64,000 nt of DNA, from positions 248,001 to 312,000 of the forward strand of contig CALLPI010000004.1 of NCBI GenBank assembly GCA_938015595.1, given 5' to 3'. The translations under genes and the position numbers were made by a program. Under the pieces are notes generated by a model. It saw only the letters and a list, made by a program, of their open reading frames with translations, made no database searches and was not told where the DNA came from. Of the stretch, positions 27,255-36,248 are shown piece after piece (positions within the stretch are counted from its first letter, which is position 1; every line of letters starts with the position of its first letter). The DNA is from an uncultured Saprospiraceae bacterium. GTDB taxonomy: Bacteria; Bacteroidota; Bacteroidia; Chitinophagales; Saprospiraceae.

Positions 27255-28000
27255 AGAAACGAATCATCCCCTGCCTGGACATCCGCGATGGCCGCACCGT
27301 CAAAGGCGTACAATTCATCAACCTACGCGATGCCGGCGATGCTGTAGAGCTAGCCCGCGCGTATGCCCAACAAGGAGCTGACGAACTGGTGTTTCTCGAC
27401 ATCACTGCCACCGTAGAGCAACGCAGCGCACTCATACATTTAGTAGAAAAAGTAGCAGCAGCCATTCACATCCCCTTTACTGTGGGCGGCGGCATCAACT
27501 CGGTAGCAGATGCGTCTGCGCTTATTCAGGCCGGCGCCGATAAGGTAAGCATCAACTCTGCTGCACTGAAAAATCCTCCGCTCATCAGAGAGTTGGCTAA
27601 TACTTTTGGTAGCCAGTGCATTGTGCTGGCTATTGACGCTCGCCGAGAAACCGACGGCTGGAGGGTGTATGTACACGGCGGGCGCACACCTACGTCGCGC
27701 TCTGCCTTAGATTGGGCAAAAGAAGCTGAACAACTTGGCGCCGGCGAAATCCTCCTGACCAGTATGAATCACGACGGTGCCAAAACAGGCTTTGCCCTCG
27801 ACCTCATCCGCGAAATAGCCGCTGCTGTGCAAATTCCCGTCATTGCCTCTGGTGGCGCTGGTCAATTGGTGCACTTTGAGGAAATCTTCACCCACACGCA
27901 AGCCAGTGCAGCGCTGGCTGCCGGTATCTTTCACTTCGGAGAGATTTCCATCCCCGAGGTCAAACAATTTCTGAAAAACCGTCAAATCCCCGTGCGATGA
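27248..28000 (+). CDS. hisF: Imidazole glycerol phosphate synthase cyclase subunit
   Basis: This is a 250-residue TIM barrel that, with HisH, makes IGP and AICAR from PRFAR. Catalytic Asp are in [12 protein letters not shown] and [11 protein letters not shown]; the phosphate loops are VGGGINS and [11 protein letters not shown]. It overlaps hisA (7 bases) and hisIE (ATGA, 27997-28000), so the last four genes are a tightly coupled block. Confidence 0.96.
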   Translation: MLKKRIIPCLDIRDGRTVKGVQFINLRDAGDAVELARAYAQQGADELVFLDITATVEQRSALIHLVEKVAAAIHIPFTVGGGINSVADASALIQAGADKVSINSAALKNPPLIRELANTFGSQCIVLAIDARRETDGWRVYVHGGRTPTSRSALDWAKEAEQLGAGEILLTSMNHDGAKTGFALDLIREIAAAVQIPVIASGGAGQLVHFEEIFTHTQASAALAAGIFHFGEISIPEVKQFLKNRQIPVR

Positions 28001-28587
28001 ATCTCGACTTTGGCAAAAGTGACGGCCTTGTGCCTGTCGTCATTCAGCACTGCGACAGCCTGCAAGTGCTCATGCTCGGCTACATGAATGCCGAAGCCCT
28101 TGAAAAAACACAGCGCGAAGGCGTGGTCACCTTCTTCAGCCGCAGCAAAAACCGGCTATGGACCAAAGGGGAGACCTCCGGACACTTTCTTCATGTGCAA
28201 AGCATCCAGAAAGACTGCGATGCGGATGCACTCCTCATTCAAGTGCGCCCGCGAGGTCCTGTGTGTCATACGGGCACGGCCTCGTGCTTTGGCGAGCAGT
28301 CTGCCAAAGGCTTCTTGTACAAGTTGGAGCAAACCATTGCCGAGCGCCTGGCTGAAAACAGCAACACCTCCTACACTGCCCGATTGGCTCAGCTCGGCAT
28401 CAACAGGGTAGCCCAAAAGGTAGGCGAAGAAGCCGTAGAGCTCATCCTCGAAGCCAAAGACGACCACCCGGAGCTATTCAAGAATGAAGCCGCCGATCTA
28501 CTCTATCACTTGCTGGTGCTCTTGCGCGTCAAAGGCGTAACATTGGAAGAAGTAGAAGTCGTATTGCGAAGCCGCGCCAAAGAATAA
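27997..28587 (+). CDS. hisIE: Bifunctional phosphoribosyl-AMP cyclohydrolase / phosphoribosyl-ATP pyrophosphohydrolase
   Basis: This is a 196-residue fusion that performs the second and third steps of histidine synthesis. The HisI part (about residues 1-110) has [27 protein letters not shown], and the metal-binding Cys in KDCDADALL and [11 protein letters not shown]. The HisE part (from about residue 115) has YTARLAQLG and [16 protein letters not shown]. It is the last gene of the operon, and a convergent gene begins 20 bases later. Confidence 0.95.
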   Translation: MNLDFGKSDGLVPVVIQHCDSLQVLMLGYMNAEALEKTQREGVVTFFSRSKNRLWTKGETSGHFLHVQSIQKDCDADALLIQVRPRGPVCHTGTASCFGEQSAKGFLYKLEQTIAERLAENSNTSYTARLAQLGINRVAQKVGEEAVELILEAKDDHPELFKNEAADLLYHLLVLLRVKGVTLEEVEVVLRSRAKE

Positions 28588-28606
28588 CCGAGAGAGACCT
28601 GCTGGC

Positions 28607-31600
28607 CTAAAAATCAAGCCCCATGGCTAGGTATAGCTTGGGCTTTTGCACCTGGCGGGTTTCAATACCCCAAGCATAGTCTGCGCGGATGAAGTACCCA
28701 AAAAGCATGGTGCGTATGCCCATACCGTAGCCGGCCACTACAGGCTCGCGGAAGTAGTTGAGCTTGACGGTCACCCGATCGCCGTTGGTAATGATGCTGG
28801 AGTTGAGCGGGTTGTCGGTACTAAAAGGGCTTGGGCCTTCCCAGGCCGTGCCAGCGTCCAGGAAGCCCAACACCTGGAAGTTGCGCAAAAAGTTAGAACT
28901 TACCCGTCGAGAAATCATGCGAAACACCGGCACGCGTAGTTCAGCATTGAGGACCGCGTAGGAGTTGCCATTGCGGATGTTGATATCAAACCCCCTCATA
29001 GGTGCAGCCAGCGCCTGAAAAGCAAAAGCTGCGGAGGGGTCAGCAATGGGTACGTTGTTGTCAAAGCTTGGGAACACCCAGTTGTCCACACCACCCAGGT
29101 AGTAAAGAAACTTTTGCGAGCCAAAAGAAGTAGCCCCTGCCGCCCGCATGGCCAGTATGGGGTACTTGCCCAGGCGCAGGTAGTGGCGTGCGTCAAAGCC
29201 CAGCACACCTAGGAAGCCTTTGTCAAAGTCTAGCGAGACACCATTAGACACCTGCAGGTTGAATGCCTTGTAAAAGTCAGCATACACCTTGTAGCGCGTG
29301 CCATTTTTGATGTTGGTAGCTACGTCCATAGTATTGTCGAAGACGTATTCCAGTTTAAGCCCGACGCGCTGCTCGCTGCGGGAGGGCGTATTGAGGCTGG
29401 GTAAATCAGTGGCCAGTTGGGTGAGGCGGTCGCGGCGCAGGGTAGCCGTAGAGCGCACGCTGCGAAATACATCAAAAGGATAGGAAAGCCCGTATTGCCC
29501 CAGCACTGTGTTGAGTTCTCTGCGGTTAAGGCTGAAAGAACCCTCGGATGAGAAGCGGTTGTTGCGGCGATAGACGGAGAAGCGCTGGTCGAGGCGGCGC
29601 TTTTTGTTGTGCCAAGTAATGAAATATTCCGAACCGTTGAATGTAGTAGGCAAGCGCATGCCGGCCTCGAGTTCGTAGTCTTCGAAGATGTCTTTAAAAT
29701 CAGCTTTGAGCAAAATGCCTGGCGCAGGGTAGGTGAAGCGCTGCGGGTTGAGCGAAAAACTCTCCAGCCCTTCAAACAGGATGCTGTTGTCCAGTTGAGT
29801 AGTGACGTAGTTGGTGCGAAACTGCAAGCGGGAAGGAACAATCAGCCCTGGGCGAAAGCGATGCATATCTCGCTGCACAGACGGTATCTTGAGCGCTGAT
29901 ACCATTGGCTCAGGTACGAAAAACCGGATGTCGGGAGGGGTGTTTTCTTCCTTTTGCAGTACAGTGACGGCAGGCTTTTCTGCGGGGTCAAATTCGCTTT
30001 GGAACAGATAGTTGCCTATGTCTATTTTGCCGGTGTCGCGCACGGGCGGGGCAGGCGCTGGGGCGGGTAGTGCTGGGGGCAAGGCGGCCGGCGGCTCAGT
30101 CTTTTGCATAAGTTTGGCTTCTACAGGATTGTTTCTCTGGCGAAATTGCGTAGGCTGGGGAGCTGCCGCAGAGTCTGCCGTCACGTCTCGCACCAGGATG
30201 TGGTGCCTGCCTTGCCGCACAAGCAATTCGGCTATTCGGCCAGCGCGCACCGAAGCATGCTGGCGTAGGATGCTTCGGTCAAAGTTAGTATTAGCGTGTG
30301 TTATTGCCCTTTGCTTGATGACTGGCCGGATAATGATGGAATCAATCTGTGTGGAGTCTATGGCGGTCAAGGAAGAATCGGCGTGTAGGATGATTTCTGA
30401 ACCGTCTTTGAGTTGCACAATCTGGTCGTAGTGATGAATGTATTCCTCCAGATAGCCAACTTCCCGGTTGAATATGCCAGAACTGGTGCTGAGATAGGCA
30501 AAGCGCGCAGAGTCCAGGGCTATGGGATTGCGTTCGTCGGCATAGGGTGTATGAGTAACGCGTACCAGCTCGTTGGAGCGGCGGTCGAGGTCATAAAAGA
30601 AGATGTCAAAATGCCCTAAGGGGAGCAAGGAGTCTAGTCGCACCGGCATCATGATGGAGTCTGGGCGGTTGGAGGCGAAAAGAATACCGCGCTGGTTGCC
30701 CAGGCGCACAAAACTGGCGTCCAGGTCATCGAAAATATCATTGGTCAGGCGCTCTGACTGCGTGGTCGGAATATGGTATTGAAAAATATCGGTAAAGCCG
30801 CGCACTGTAGCCGAAAATACCAAGTGGTTGGGCGAGCTGTAGTCCATGCTATGGATGCGGTTGTAGGGGGTAGTAATAGCATTGGACTCGCTTTTCCTGG
30901 TGTCTAGGTTTATCCTTTGTAGGCGGATGACGTCTTGGCGCTCGTACAAGACGGCCACCTCCTTGCCGTTGGGGTTCCAGGCTATGTGGGGGTAGTTGTA
31001 GTCGGTAGCCTGAAAGGCATTGCGCATGCCGAAGCGCAGCAGGCGGGTACGCTCCGTGCTGCGGGCCTCCTGCAGCCATACCGTAAAACGCCCCAATTCG
31101 TTGGTTACATATACTACACTGCGTCCATTAGGGCTAATGCTCAGGTGCGTGATGGGCAGGTTGCGGCGGTTTTTGATTTTCATGGCGCGCTGCATGGGCG
31201 TGGCGCGCCCCTCTGCTTCTTGGGCGTAGCGCCGGCGGAAGTAGAGTTCCCATACCTCTAGTACGTTTTTGTATGGGCTGCCCAGTACATAGAGAAAGCC
31301 GCTCTCCACGCTGCGATTGATACGCGTGAGGTAGAGTAGATTGGATACGGCGTTGAGACCAAAATTATCGCTGATATAGTACCAGAGGGCATGGCCAGCC
31401 AAGCGAGGATTTTCGGCGGCAAAACGATCAAAACCAGGGAAGTTCTCACGCAGGATGGCGTCGCGCAGTTCATTGTCGCATTCCACGCTCCAGGGTTGGC
31501 CGGCATAGGCTACCAGCCCCTGCTTAAACCATTCCGGCAAGCTGAGCATGACAGCGTTCTGTACAATTTCCTGCAGATTGGAGCCAAAGAGCATGGCGTC

Positions 31601-32047
31601 CACAAAGACAGAAGCAATGCCTTCCCTGATTTGTCGGCGCAGATGGTTATGATTACCGTCGAAATACACAAAGATTTTGTTGCCTACGATTTTGGTTTGC
31701 CCACCGGTATTGGTGAATGCCTCCTCGCTGCCTACATTGCTCTGCTTGATGTCGGTCAGGTCAATATAGACAATGAGTTGGAGTTTATTGTTAATGCGGT
31801 GCTCCATCAGGGCTTGTACGGCGCGGTATTCCTGTTCGGCTATCTGTACGGCTGCCTGGCCGATGTTGCGCCCATCACCGTACCAGTAGGTGATGAAGTG
31901 CTCGCTTTCATACTCGCTCCACTCGTCAAAGTCGCGGTGATACTGCACGCGATTTTTACCAAAAGTTATCTGCGCGCCTTGCGCAAATACCTGTAGACTG
32001 CCAAGCAGTAGAAGCAAAGGGACGAGCAAAACAGCAGGGCGCGTCAT
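28607..32047 (-). CDS. Giant outer-membrane protein: peptidase-MA-like domain, TolB-type propeller, Omp85-like barrel
   Basis: This is a 1146-residue secreted protein with signal peptide (cleavage after VFAQ). Residues 25-280 resemble the MA-type gluzincin peptidase fold, but the place where HExxH is expected reads IREGIASVFVDAML, so the zinc site seems lost. Residues about 290-560 hold WD40/TolB-like blades (LSISPNGRSVVYVTNELGR, HIAWNPNGKEVAVLYE). A Pro/Ala-rich linker follows near residues 655-685. The last 390 residues form a beta-barrel with Omp85 features: VLGFLDAGTAWEG, YGMGIRTMLFGYFIRADYAWG, and a terminal Phe. The order suggests an outer-membrane anchor with periplasmic or surface propeller. 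Function is unknown, and no POTRA domain is apparent. Confidence 0.75.
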   Translation of the reverse strand: MTRPAVLLVPLLLLLGSLQVFAQGAQITFGKNRVQYHRDFDEWSEYESEHFITYWYGDGRNIGQAAVQIAEQEYRAVQALMEHRINNKLQLIVYIDLTDIKQSNVGSEEAFTNTGGQTKIVGNKIFVYFDGNHNHLRRQIREGIASVFVDAMLFGSNLQEIVQNAVMLSLPEWFKQGLVAYAGQPWSVECDNELRDAILRENFPGFDRFAAENPRLAGHALWYYISDNFGLNAVSNLLYLTRINRSVESGFLYVLGSPYKNVLEVWELYFRRRYAQEAEGRATPMQRAMKIKNRRNLPITHLSISPNGRSVVYVTNELGRFTVWLQEARSTERTRLLRFGMRNAFQATDYNYPHIAWNPNGKEVAVLYERQDVIRLQRINLDTRKSESNAITTPYNRIHSMDYSSPNHLVFSATVRGFTDIFQYHIPTTQSERLTNDIFDDLDASFVRLGNQRGILFASNRPDSIMMPVRLDSLLPLGHFDIFFYDLDRRSNELVRVTHTPYADERNPIALDSARFAYLSTSSGIFNREVGYLEEYIHHYDQIVQLKDGSEIILHADSSLTAIDSTQIDSIIIRPVIKQRAITHANTNFDRSILRQHASVRAGRIAELLVRQGRHHILVRDVTADSAAAPQPTQFRQRNNPVEAKLMQKTEPPAALPPALPAPAPAPPVRDTGKIDIGNYLFQSEFDPAEKPAVTVLQKEENTPPDIRFFVPEPMVSALKIPSVQRDMHRFRPGLIVPSRLQFRTNYVTTQLDNSILFEGLESFSLNPQRFTYPAPGILLKADFKDIFEDYELEAGMRLPTTFNGSEYFITWHNKKRRLDQRFSVYRRNNRFSSEGSFSLNRRELNTVLGQYGLSYPFDVFRSVRSTATLRRDRLTQLATDLPSLNTPSRSEQRVGLKLEYVFDNTMDVATNIKNGTRYKVYADFYKAFNLQVSNGVSLDFDKGFLGVLGFDARHYLRLGKYPILAMRAAGATSFGSQKFLYYLGGVDNWVFPSFDNNVPIADPSAAFAFQALAAPMRGFDINIRNGNSYAVLNAELRVPVFRMISRRVSSNFLRNFQVLGFLDAGTAWEGPSPFSTDNPLNSSIITNGDRVTVKLNYFREPVVAGYGMGIRTMLFGYFIRADYAWGIETRQVQKPKLYLAMGLDF

Positions 32048-32319
32048 AGTACAAGGCGATTTACGTTGGTCTGATTTATTTTGGAGGCATTAAGTTAAAC
32101 GATTTATTCGTTACTCTCCTATATTTTATACCTCGGCTTGCCAAGGCTTGTGCACAACACGTGTAAATTATGCACAAGACTTGCGCACTGCTCAGTATAA
32201 CAAAAAAATACCCTCCCAGATTGTTGTGTTTGCCAAACAACGGGAAGATGCCTTCAGGAGAATTCGCAGCAATGCAGCCTTTTCCAGGCTCACTTCCGTG
32301 TCTATGTATAAGGAGACTT

Positions 32320-32520
32320 TTAGTTATCCACCCGGAACGACACGTTGCAGATAACGCCGTAGGTAGTCACTTTTCCGTCCTTTACATGCGCCTTAATGTC
32401 TTTGACATACACGGAGTCCACATTGCGCACCGTTTTGGAGACTTCGGTTACCGCTTTTTGGATAGCGTCTTCAATACCAATTTCAGAAGCGGCAATGACT
32501 TCAATTACTTTTACAATCAT
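32320..32520 (-). CDS. Dodecin-like protein
   Basis: This is a 66-residue protein of the dodecin family, small proteins that form hollow dodecamers and store or buffer flavins. The family pattern is clear: KVIEVIAAS, IEDAIQKAVTEVSKTVRNV, and VKDGKVTTYGVICNVSFRV. The flavin-stacking Trp of canonical dodecins appears as Tyr38, and the flavin-contacting Gln near residue 55 appears as Gly. Flavin binding may therefore differ or be absent. A short inverted repeat sits directly before its start codon. Confidence 0.82.
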   Translation of the reverse strand: MIVKVIEVIAASEIGIEDAIQKAVTEVSKTVRNVDSVYVKDIKAHVKDGKVTTYGVICNVSFRVDN

Positions 32521-32521
32521 G

Positions 32522-32538
32522 ATACGAAGTTTTCGTAT
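32522..32538. promoter_or_regulatory. Inverted repeat touching the dodecin start codon
   Basis: ATACGAA (32522-32528), GTT, TTCGTAT (32532-32538) is a perfect 7-bp inverted repeat ending one base before the dodecin ATG. It could fold over the ribosome landing site or serve as an operator. Confidence 0.4.
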
Positions 32539-32654
32539 GGTTAAGAAAATGACACAATGGCATGCGAAACTCGCTGCCGTGAAACGTGGGGCATAATTAC
32601 GAAAAATTCATGTGAATCTCCAAAAAAAGCCGGTTTAAGACATCCTGAGAGCGC

Positions 32655-32819
32655 TTACGTCCGTTGCGCCGGGCACTTCTTGCAGCGCTTGCCCTTCTTA
32701 AATTTCTTGCAGCACTTTTTCTTTCTGCAGAGTCGTTGGGGGTACTCCGTGCAAGGTGAGGCAGGTTTGTGGCCTTCCGGTAGGAGTTCTTCCTTTATAA
32801 ATGGACAAAAAGCAGGCAC
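32655..32819 (-). CDS. Cys/Lys-rich microprotein, 54 residues
   Basis: A short open frame starts at GTG 32819 (there is no in-frame ATG) and ends at TAA 32655-32657. The first part contains CPFIKEELLPEGHKP. The C-terminal half is strongly basic with a Cys pattern CX4CCX8CX2C: LCRKKKCCKKFKKG, then KRCKKCPAQ. The density of Lys codons with ordered Cys is far from random, and I recall similar CCKKxKKGKxCKKCP tails in Bacteroidota proteins. It may bind metal or nucleic acid (inference). It lies between the dodecin gene and the OmpA gene, same strand as both. The start is uncertain. Confidence 0.5.
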   Translation of the reverse strand: MPAFCPFIKEELLPEGHKPASPCTEYPQRLCRKKKCCKKFKKGKRCKKCPAQRT

Positions 32820-32850
32820 AACGATAGAGTATTTACAGTGAAAGATACGG

Positions 32851-32895
32851 CAAAAGAGATGACCGCCGCAGTAGGTGTCGCGGTCATCTCCTTTG
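32851..32895 (-). terminator. Terminator of the OmpA lipoprotein gene
   Basis: CAAAAGAGATGACCGC (32851-32866) and GCGGTCATCTCCTTTG (32880-32895) pair along 16 bases with one mismatch. On the minus strand the stem follows the OmpA stop by 11 bases and ends in TCTTTTG, a weak T-run. Confidence 0.65.
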
Positions 32896-32906
32896 TTACA
32901 GGAGGT

Positions 32907-33830
32907 TTACCTGCCTCCTCCTGCTGGGGTTTCCAGCAATTTGAAGAACTGGTCGAGCTTGGGCTTGAGCACAATTTCGGTACGGCGGTTGATGCTGCGC
33001 CCATCGGCAGTGCTGTTACTGGCCTTGGGTATGAATTCTGAACGCCCAGCGGCCGTGAGGCGTTCGGGTGCTACGTTGTACTTACTCTGTAGCATACGAG
33101 TGACTGCCGTGGCACGGCGTACGCTCAAATCCCAGTTATCGGCTATGCAGGCCGTATTGATGGGTACGTTGTCGGTATGGCCTTCTACCATGACCTCAAA
33201 GTCTTTATAGTCATTGATGATACGGGCTACTTTGCCCAATACGACTTCGGCGCGTGGACTGATGTCAGAGCTGCCGGAGCGGAAGAGGAGTTTGTCTGCG
33301 ATAGATATATATACCACGCTGCCACGCACTTCCACCTGGATGTCAGAGTCGTTTACATCAGCCAAGGAACGCTTGAGATTCATGACCAAAGCGAGGTTGA
33401 GCGAGTCTCTGGCCTGAATGCTGGAGGTGAGTTCCTGGATGTATTTGGTTTGTGCATTGATGGATTCCAAGGATTTCTTGATGCTTTCGGCGCCTTCCTT
33501 GCTGATGACGGAGAGATCGGCCATGCGGTCTAGCAGGCTGGTGTTGGTGCGCTGTAGGTTTTCCACCTGGGTTTCCAGTTGCTGAATCATGCGGTTTTTG
33601 GCTTCGATTTCGCTTGTGCGGGCGCCGATTTCCTGGTCGCGGCGGCGCAGTTCGTCCTGGTAGTTGCGCGAAGCAGCGAGGCATTCGTCCAGGCGAGCTT
33701 TGGTTTCTTCGTATGTTAGGCGCATGCGCTCCTGGCTGTTTTGAAGTTCTACATATTTTTTCTTGGCTACACACGAGGGCAAAGCAATGATAGCACTCAA
33801 TAGCAAAAGGCTCCATGCGATGTGTCTCAT
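32907..33830 (-). CDS. OmpA-family lipoprotein with long coiled coil
   Basis: This is a 307-residue outer-membrane lipoprotein. The lipobox is ALPSC, followed by a coiled coil to about residue 150 (ERMRLTYEETKARLDE, RNRMIQQLETQVENLQ-type heptads). The C-terminal OmpA domain has VYISIADKLLFRSGSSDI, VEGHTDNVPI, LSVRRATAVTRML and INRRTEIVL, the residues that hold diaminopimelate of peptidoglycan. It is the second such protein in the window. It may link the outer membrane to the wall. Confidence 0.9.
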   Translation of the reverse strand: MRHIAWSLLLLSAIIALPSCVAKKKYVELQNSQERMRLTYEETKARLDECLAASRNYQDELRRRDQEIGARTSEIEAKNRMIQQLETQVENLQRTNTSLLDRMADLSVISKEGAESIKKSLESINAQTKYIQELTSSIQARDSLNLALVMNLKRSLADVNDSDIQVEVRGSVVYISIADKLLFRSGSSDISPRAEVVLGKVARIINDYKDFEVMVEGHTDNVPINTACIADNWDLSVRRATAVTRMLQSKYNVAPERLTAAGRSEFIPKASNSTADGRSINRRTEIVLKPKLDQFFKLLETPAGGGR

Positions 33831-33926
33831 AAGCAGTGTTTTTAGGTTGATGGATGAATGAATTCTGCCATTGGAACGACGCCAGAGGAATATTCGTTCG
33901 CACAGGAAGGAATAATTTGCGCTTTT

Positions 33927-36248
33927 TCAAAACACCCACACGGTGCCCAGCGAGACATTGCGCCCCATGTCGTCAGCAAAGTAGCGCTGGCGGTTTAGGT
34001 AGTCGCGGTAGGCTACGTTGAGCAGGTTGTCGGCTTTGACATAGACGTTCCAATGCGAATGGCTCAGGTGTCGGCGTGCGGAGATTTTCATCCCTAGCAG
34101 GTTGTAGCTAGGCGGTGGCGGGGCAAAGTCCTGCTCGGGTAGCAGGCGATGTTGGCGAAATACGTAACGGCTGAACAGTTCTACCTCGAGTTGCTCCAGG
34201 AAGCCAAGGCGAGGTACTTCGTAGGCAATGGAGCCAAATAAGTTGTTAGGGGGCATAAATACGAGGGGCTGGTTGTGTATTACATCCTGGCCGTAAATGA
34301 AGCTGTATTTCACTTGCAACTGGAATCGCTCTGAAGCCCGCCAGGCGGTGGAGGCGTCGCACCCCAGAATGAGGGCGTCCGTCTGCTCATACTGAAATAC
34401 GGGGAACGCCCCCCTGATGGTAAGCCGGATTTCGTCTTGCGGTGCCAGATAGATATAGCTGGCCACGCGCTGGGCATATCCAAGCGCCTCAAAGAACAGT
34501 TTTTTGCGCAGATGCCCTTCTACGGAGATCACATTCTTGAGCGAGAACTCCGGTTTCAGCCCTGGGTAGCCTTCTTCAATGCCACTTACACCCTGGTGTA
34601 AGCCATTACTATACAGTTCGTTGATGGCGGGGTTTCGGCTGGCAAAGCCGGTGTTCCAGCCTAGTTTGAAAGCTTCGGAGAAGTGATGATTCCAGCCCAG
34701 CGAAGCGCTGAAGTTGTGAAAGCGGTTGTAGTAGCGCAGGATTTCTCTGGGCAGGGTGAAGGAAATGGCAGCTACATTTTGGAGGATGAAATCGTAGCGG
34801 GCACCCAGCTCCCACAAGGAGTGCTTGTGTTGCTTCTGCCACAGAGCGAAGGCGCCGGCTTGGGCAGAGAAGTAGTCAGGGATGAGAGGCAAGATACCGG
34901 TCTCGGGGTTGTTGGCGTTGTCGGTGAAGATCAGTTGCAGGCCTGTACGGAGGTGCTGTCCCTTGCCCAGTCGGGTATCGTATTCTGCATTGGCCCAGTG
35001 GCTGAGTTGCCAAAGGCTGAGAGCAGGTCTGTCAGAGCGTCCGCCGCGGCGTACATCAAACTCCTTGCGGTTGTTGATCTGGCTGGCGTAGTTGAAGTCC
35101 AGGTAGCGGCCATCTTGCAGGGTGATGCGATTGCGCCATTTGAGCAAATGGTGACTGACCTGCTGGCGCGGTGCTTCGATGCGCGCCGAGAAGTTGGGTT
35201 CGGTGAAGAAAGGTTCTTTTCGCTGGAGGGCTTCTTCAAGGTCAGTGAGGTTGCCGATGTGCGCTCCGCGCAAGACGCCCAACTTTGTATTGAAAGAACT
35301 GAAATAGAGGCTACTATGCCAACGGTTGGAGAAGTCTTTTTCAAGTTGTAGTGCCAAGTTGACTTCCTCAGCGCCAGTGTTGCGCAGCCAGTAGCGAGCG
35401 CTTTGGCGGTCGCCATTTTTTTTAAGCGTAGTACTCAGCCGCCAGGCTAGCGCCTTTTGGTGCTGTTGTACTTGCGCATGTAGGCCTAGGCCCCTGCCAT
35501 TGCTCTCGCCGTAGGCCGTCACGCGCCCATGTAAGTGAGGCTCGCGAGCTATTCTACTGCTTTCTACCGATATGACGCTGCCTAGTGCGCCGCCTGGGTG
35601 TGCTATGGCACCTACGCCTTTGATTACGCTGATTTTTTGGGCGGCCAAAGGATCTATTTCGGGGCTGTGGTCGTTGCCCCATTGCTGACCGCTCTGGGGT
35701 ATACCATTGTTGAGTATTAGCAGGCGATTGCCATACAGGCCATGCACTACCGGTTTAGCTATGCCATAGCCACTGCGCAATACGCTGACCCCAGTAATAG
35801 CCTCCAACATGTTGGCCAGGGTGAGCTGGGCATTTTCAGTAATTTTTTGTTCGCTGAGCAGCTGGAGTTTTTGCGTGGTGGTCGGGCCTGCACTCCCTTT
35901 GACCACCACGCCCTCCAGTACTTTGCTGTAGTGATCAAGAGCCACAAGCAAAGCAGTATCCTTCTGAAGTGCAATGAGCAGGCGCAGCGTCTCACAACCA
36001 ATGTGACTAACGCGCAAGTGGTACTGCCCGGGACAAATACCACTCAGCTGAAACCTACCCATGCTATCACTTACAGCGCCGATCTGGGTTTCTTCCAGCC
36101 AGATGTTGGCATCCGCAATGGGCAAGCCTGTGCGTACATCCTGCACTCGGCCGCGCACATGGATGTGGCAGGGCTGGCCAGACGCCGCCAGCAAAGACAA
36201 ACATAGCAAAAGCGTGAGTAGTGCTGCGTAAACAGTCTTACTGCACAT
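33927..36248 (-). CDS. TonB-dependent outer-membrane receptor
   Basis: This is a 773-residue receptor for energised uptake across the outer membrane. The ATG at 36248 opens a signal peptide (cleavage near AASGQ); upstream codons in frame add a non-signal extension. Order: a carboxypeptidase-regulatory-like domain (VRGRVQDVRTGLPIADANIWL, about residues 30-105), a plug domain (ANMLEAITGVSVLRSG, VHGLYGNRLLILNNG), then a 22-strand barrel ending in GTVWVF. The plug signature QQWGNDHSPEIDPLAAQ recalls ZnuD-type metal receptors, so zinc or another metal is possible (inference). Its start overlaps the end of the upstream lipoprotein by 11 bases. Confidence 0.9.
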   Translation of the reverse strand: MCSKTVYAALLTLLLCLSLLAASGQPCHIHVRGRVQDVRTGLPIADANIWLEETQIGAVSDSMGRFQLSGICPGQYHLRVSHIGCETLRLLIALQKDTALLVALDHYSKVLEGVVVKGSAGPTTTQKLQLLSEQKITENAQLTLANMLEAITGVSVLRSGYGIAKPVVHGLYGNRLLILNNGIPQSGQQWGNDHSPEIDPLAAQKISVIKGVGAIAHPGGALGSVISVESSRIAREPHLHGRVTAYGESNGRGLGLHAQVQQHQKALAWRLSTTLKKNGDRQSARYWLRNTGAEEVNLALQLEKDFSNRWHSSLYFSSFNTKLGVLRGAHIGNLTDLEEALQRKEPFFTEPNFSARIEAPRQQVSHHLLKWRNRITLQDGRYLDFNYASQINNRKEFDVRRGGRSDRPALSLWQLSHWANAEYDTRLGKGQHLRTGLQLIFTDNANNPETGILPLIPDYFSAQAGAFALWQKQHKHSLWELGARYDFILQNVAAISFTLPREILRYYNRFHNFSASLGWNHHFSEAFKLGWNTGFASRNPAINELYSNGLHQGVSGIEEGYPGLKPEFSLKNVISVEGHLRKKLFFEALGYAQRVASYIYLAPQDEIRLTIRGAFPVFQYEQTDALILGCDASTAWRASERFQLQVKYSFIYGQDVIHNQPLVFMPPNNLFGSIAYEVPRLGFLEQLEVELFSRYVFRQHRLLPEQDFAPPPPSYNLLGMKISARRHLSHSHWNVYVKADNLLNVAYRDYLNRQRYFADDMGRNVSLGTVWVF

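Noticed and set aside
34683-35351. 222-codon plus-strand frame inside the TonB receptor gene
   Set aside because: It is antisense to the receptor barrel, with low-complexity Val/Gly/Ala composition; treated as a shadow.
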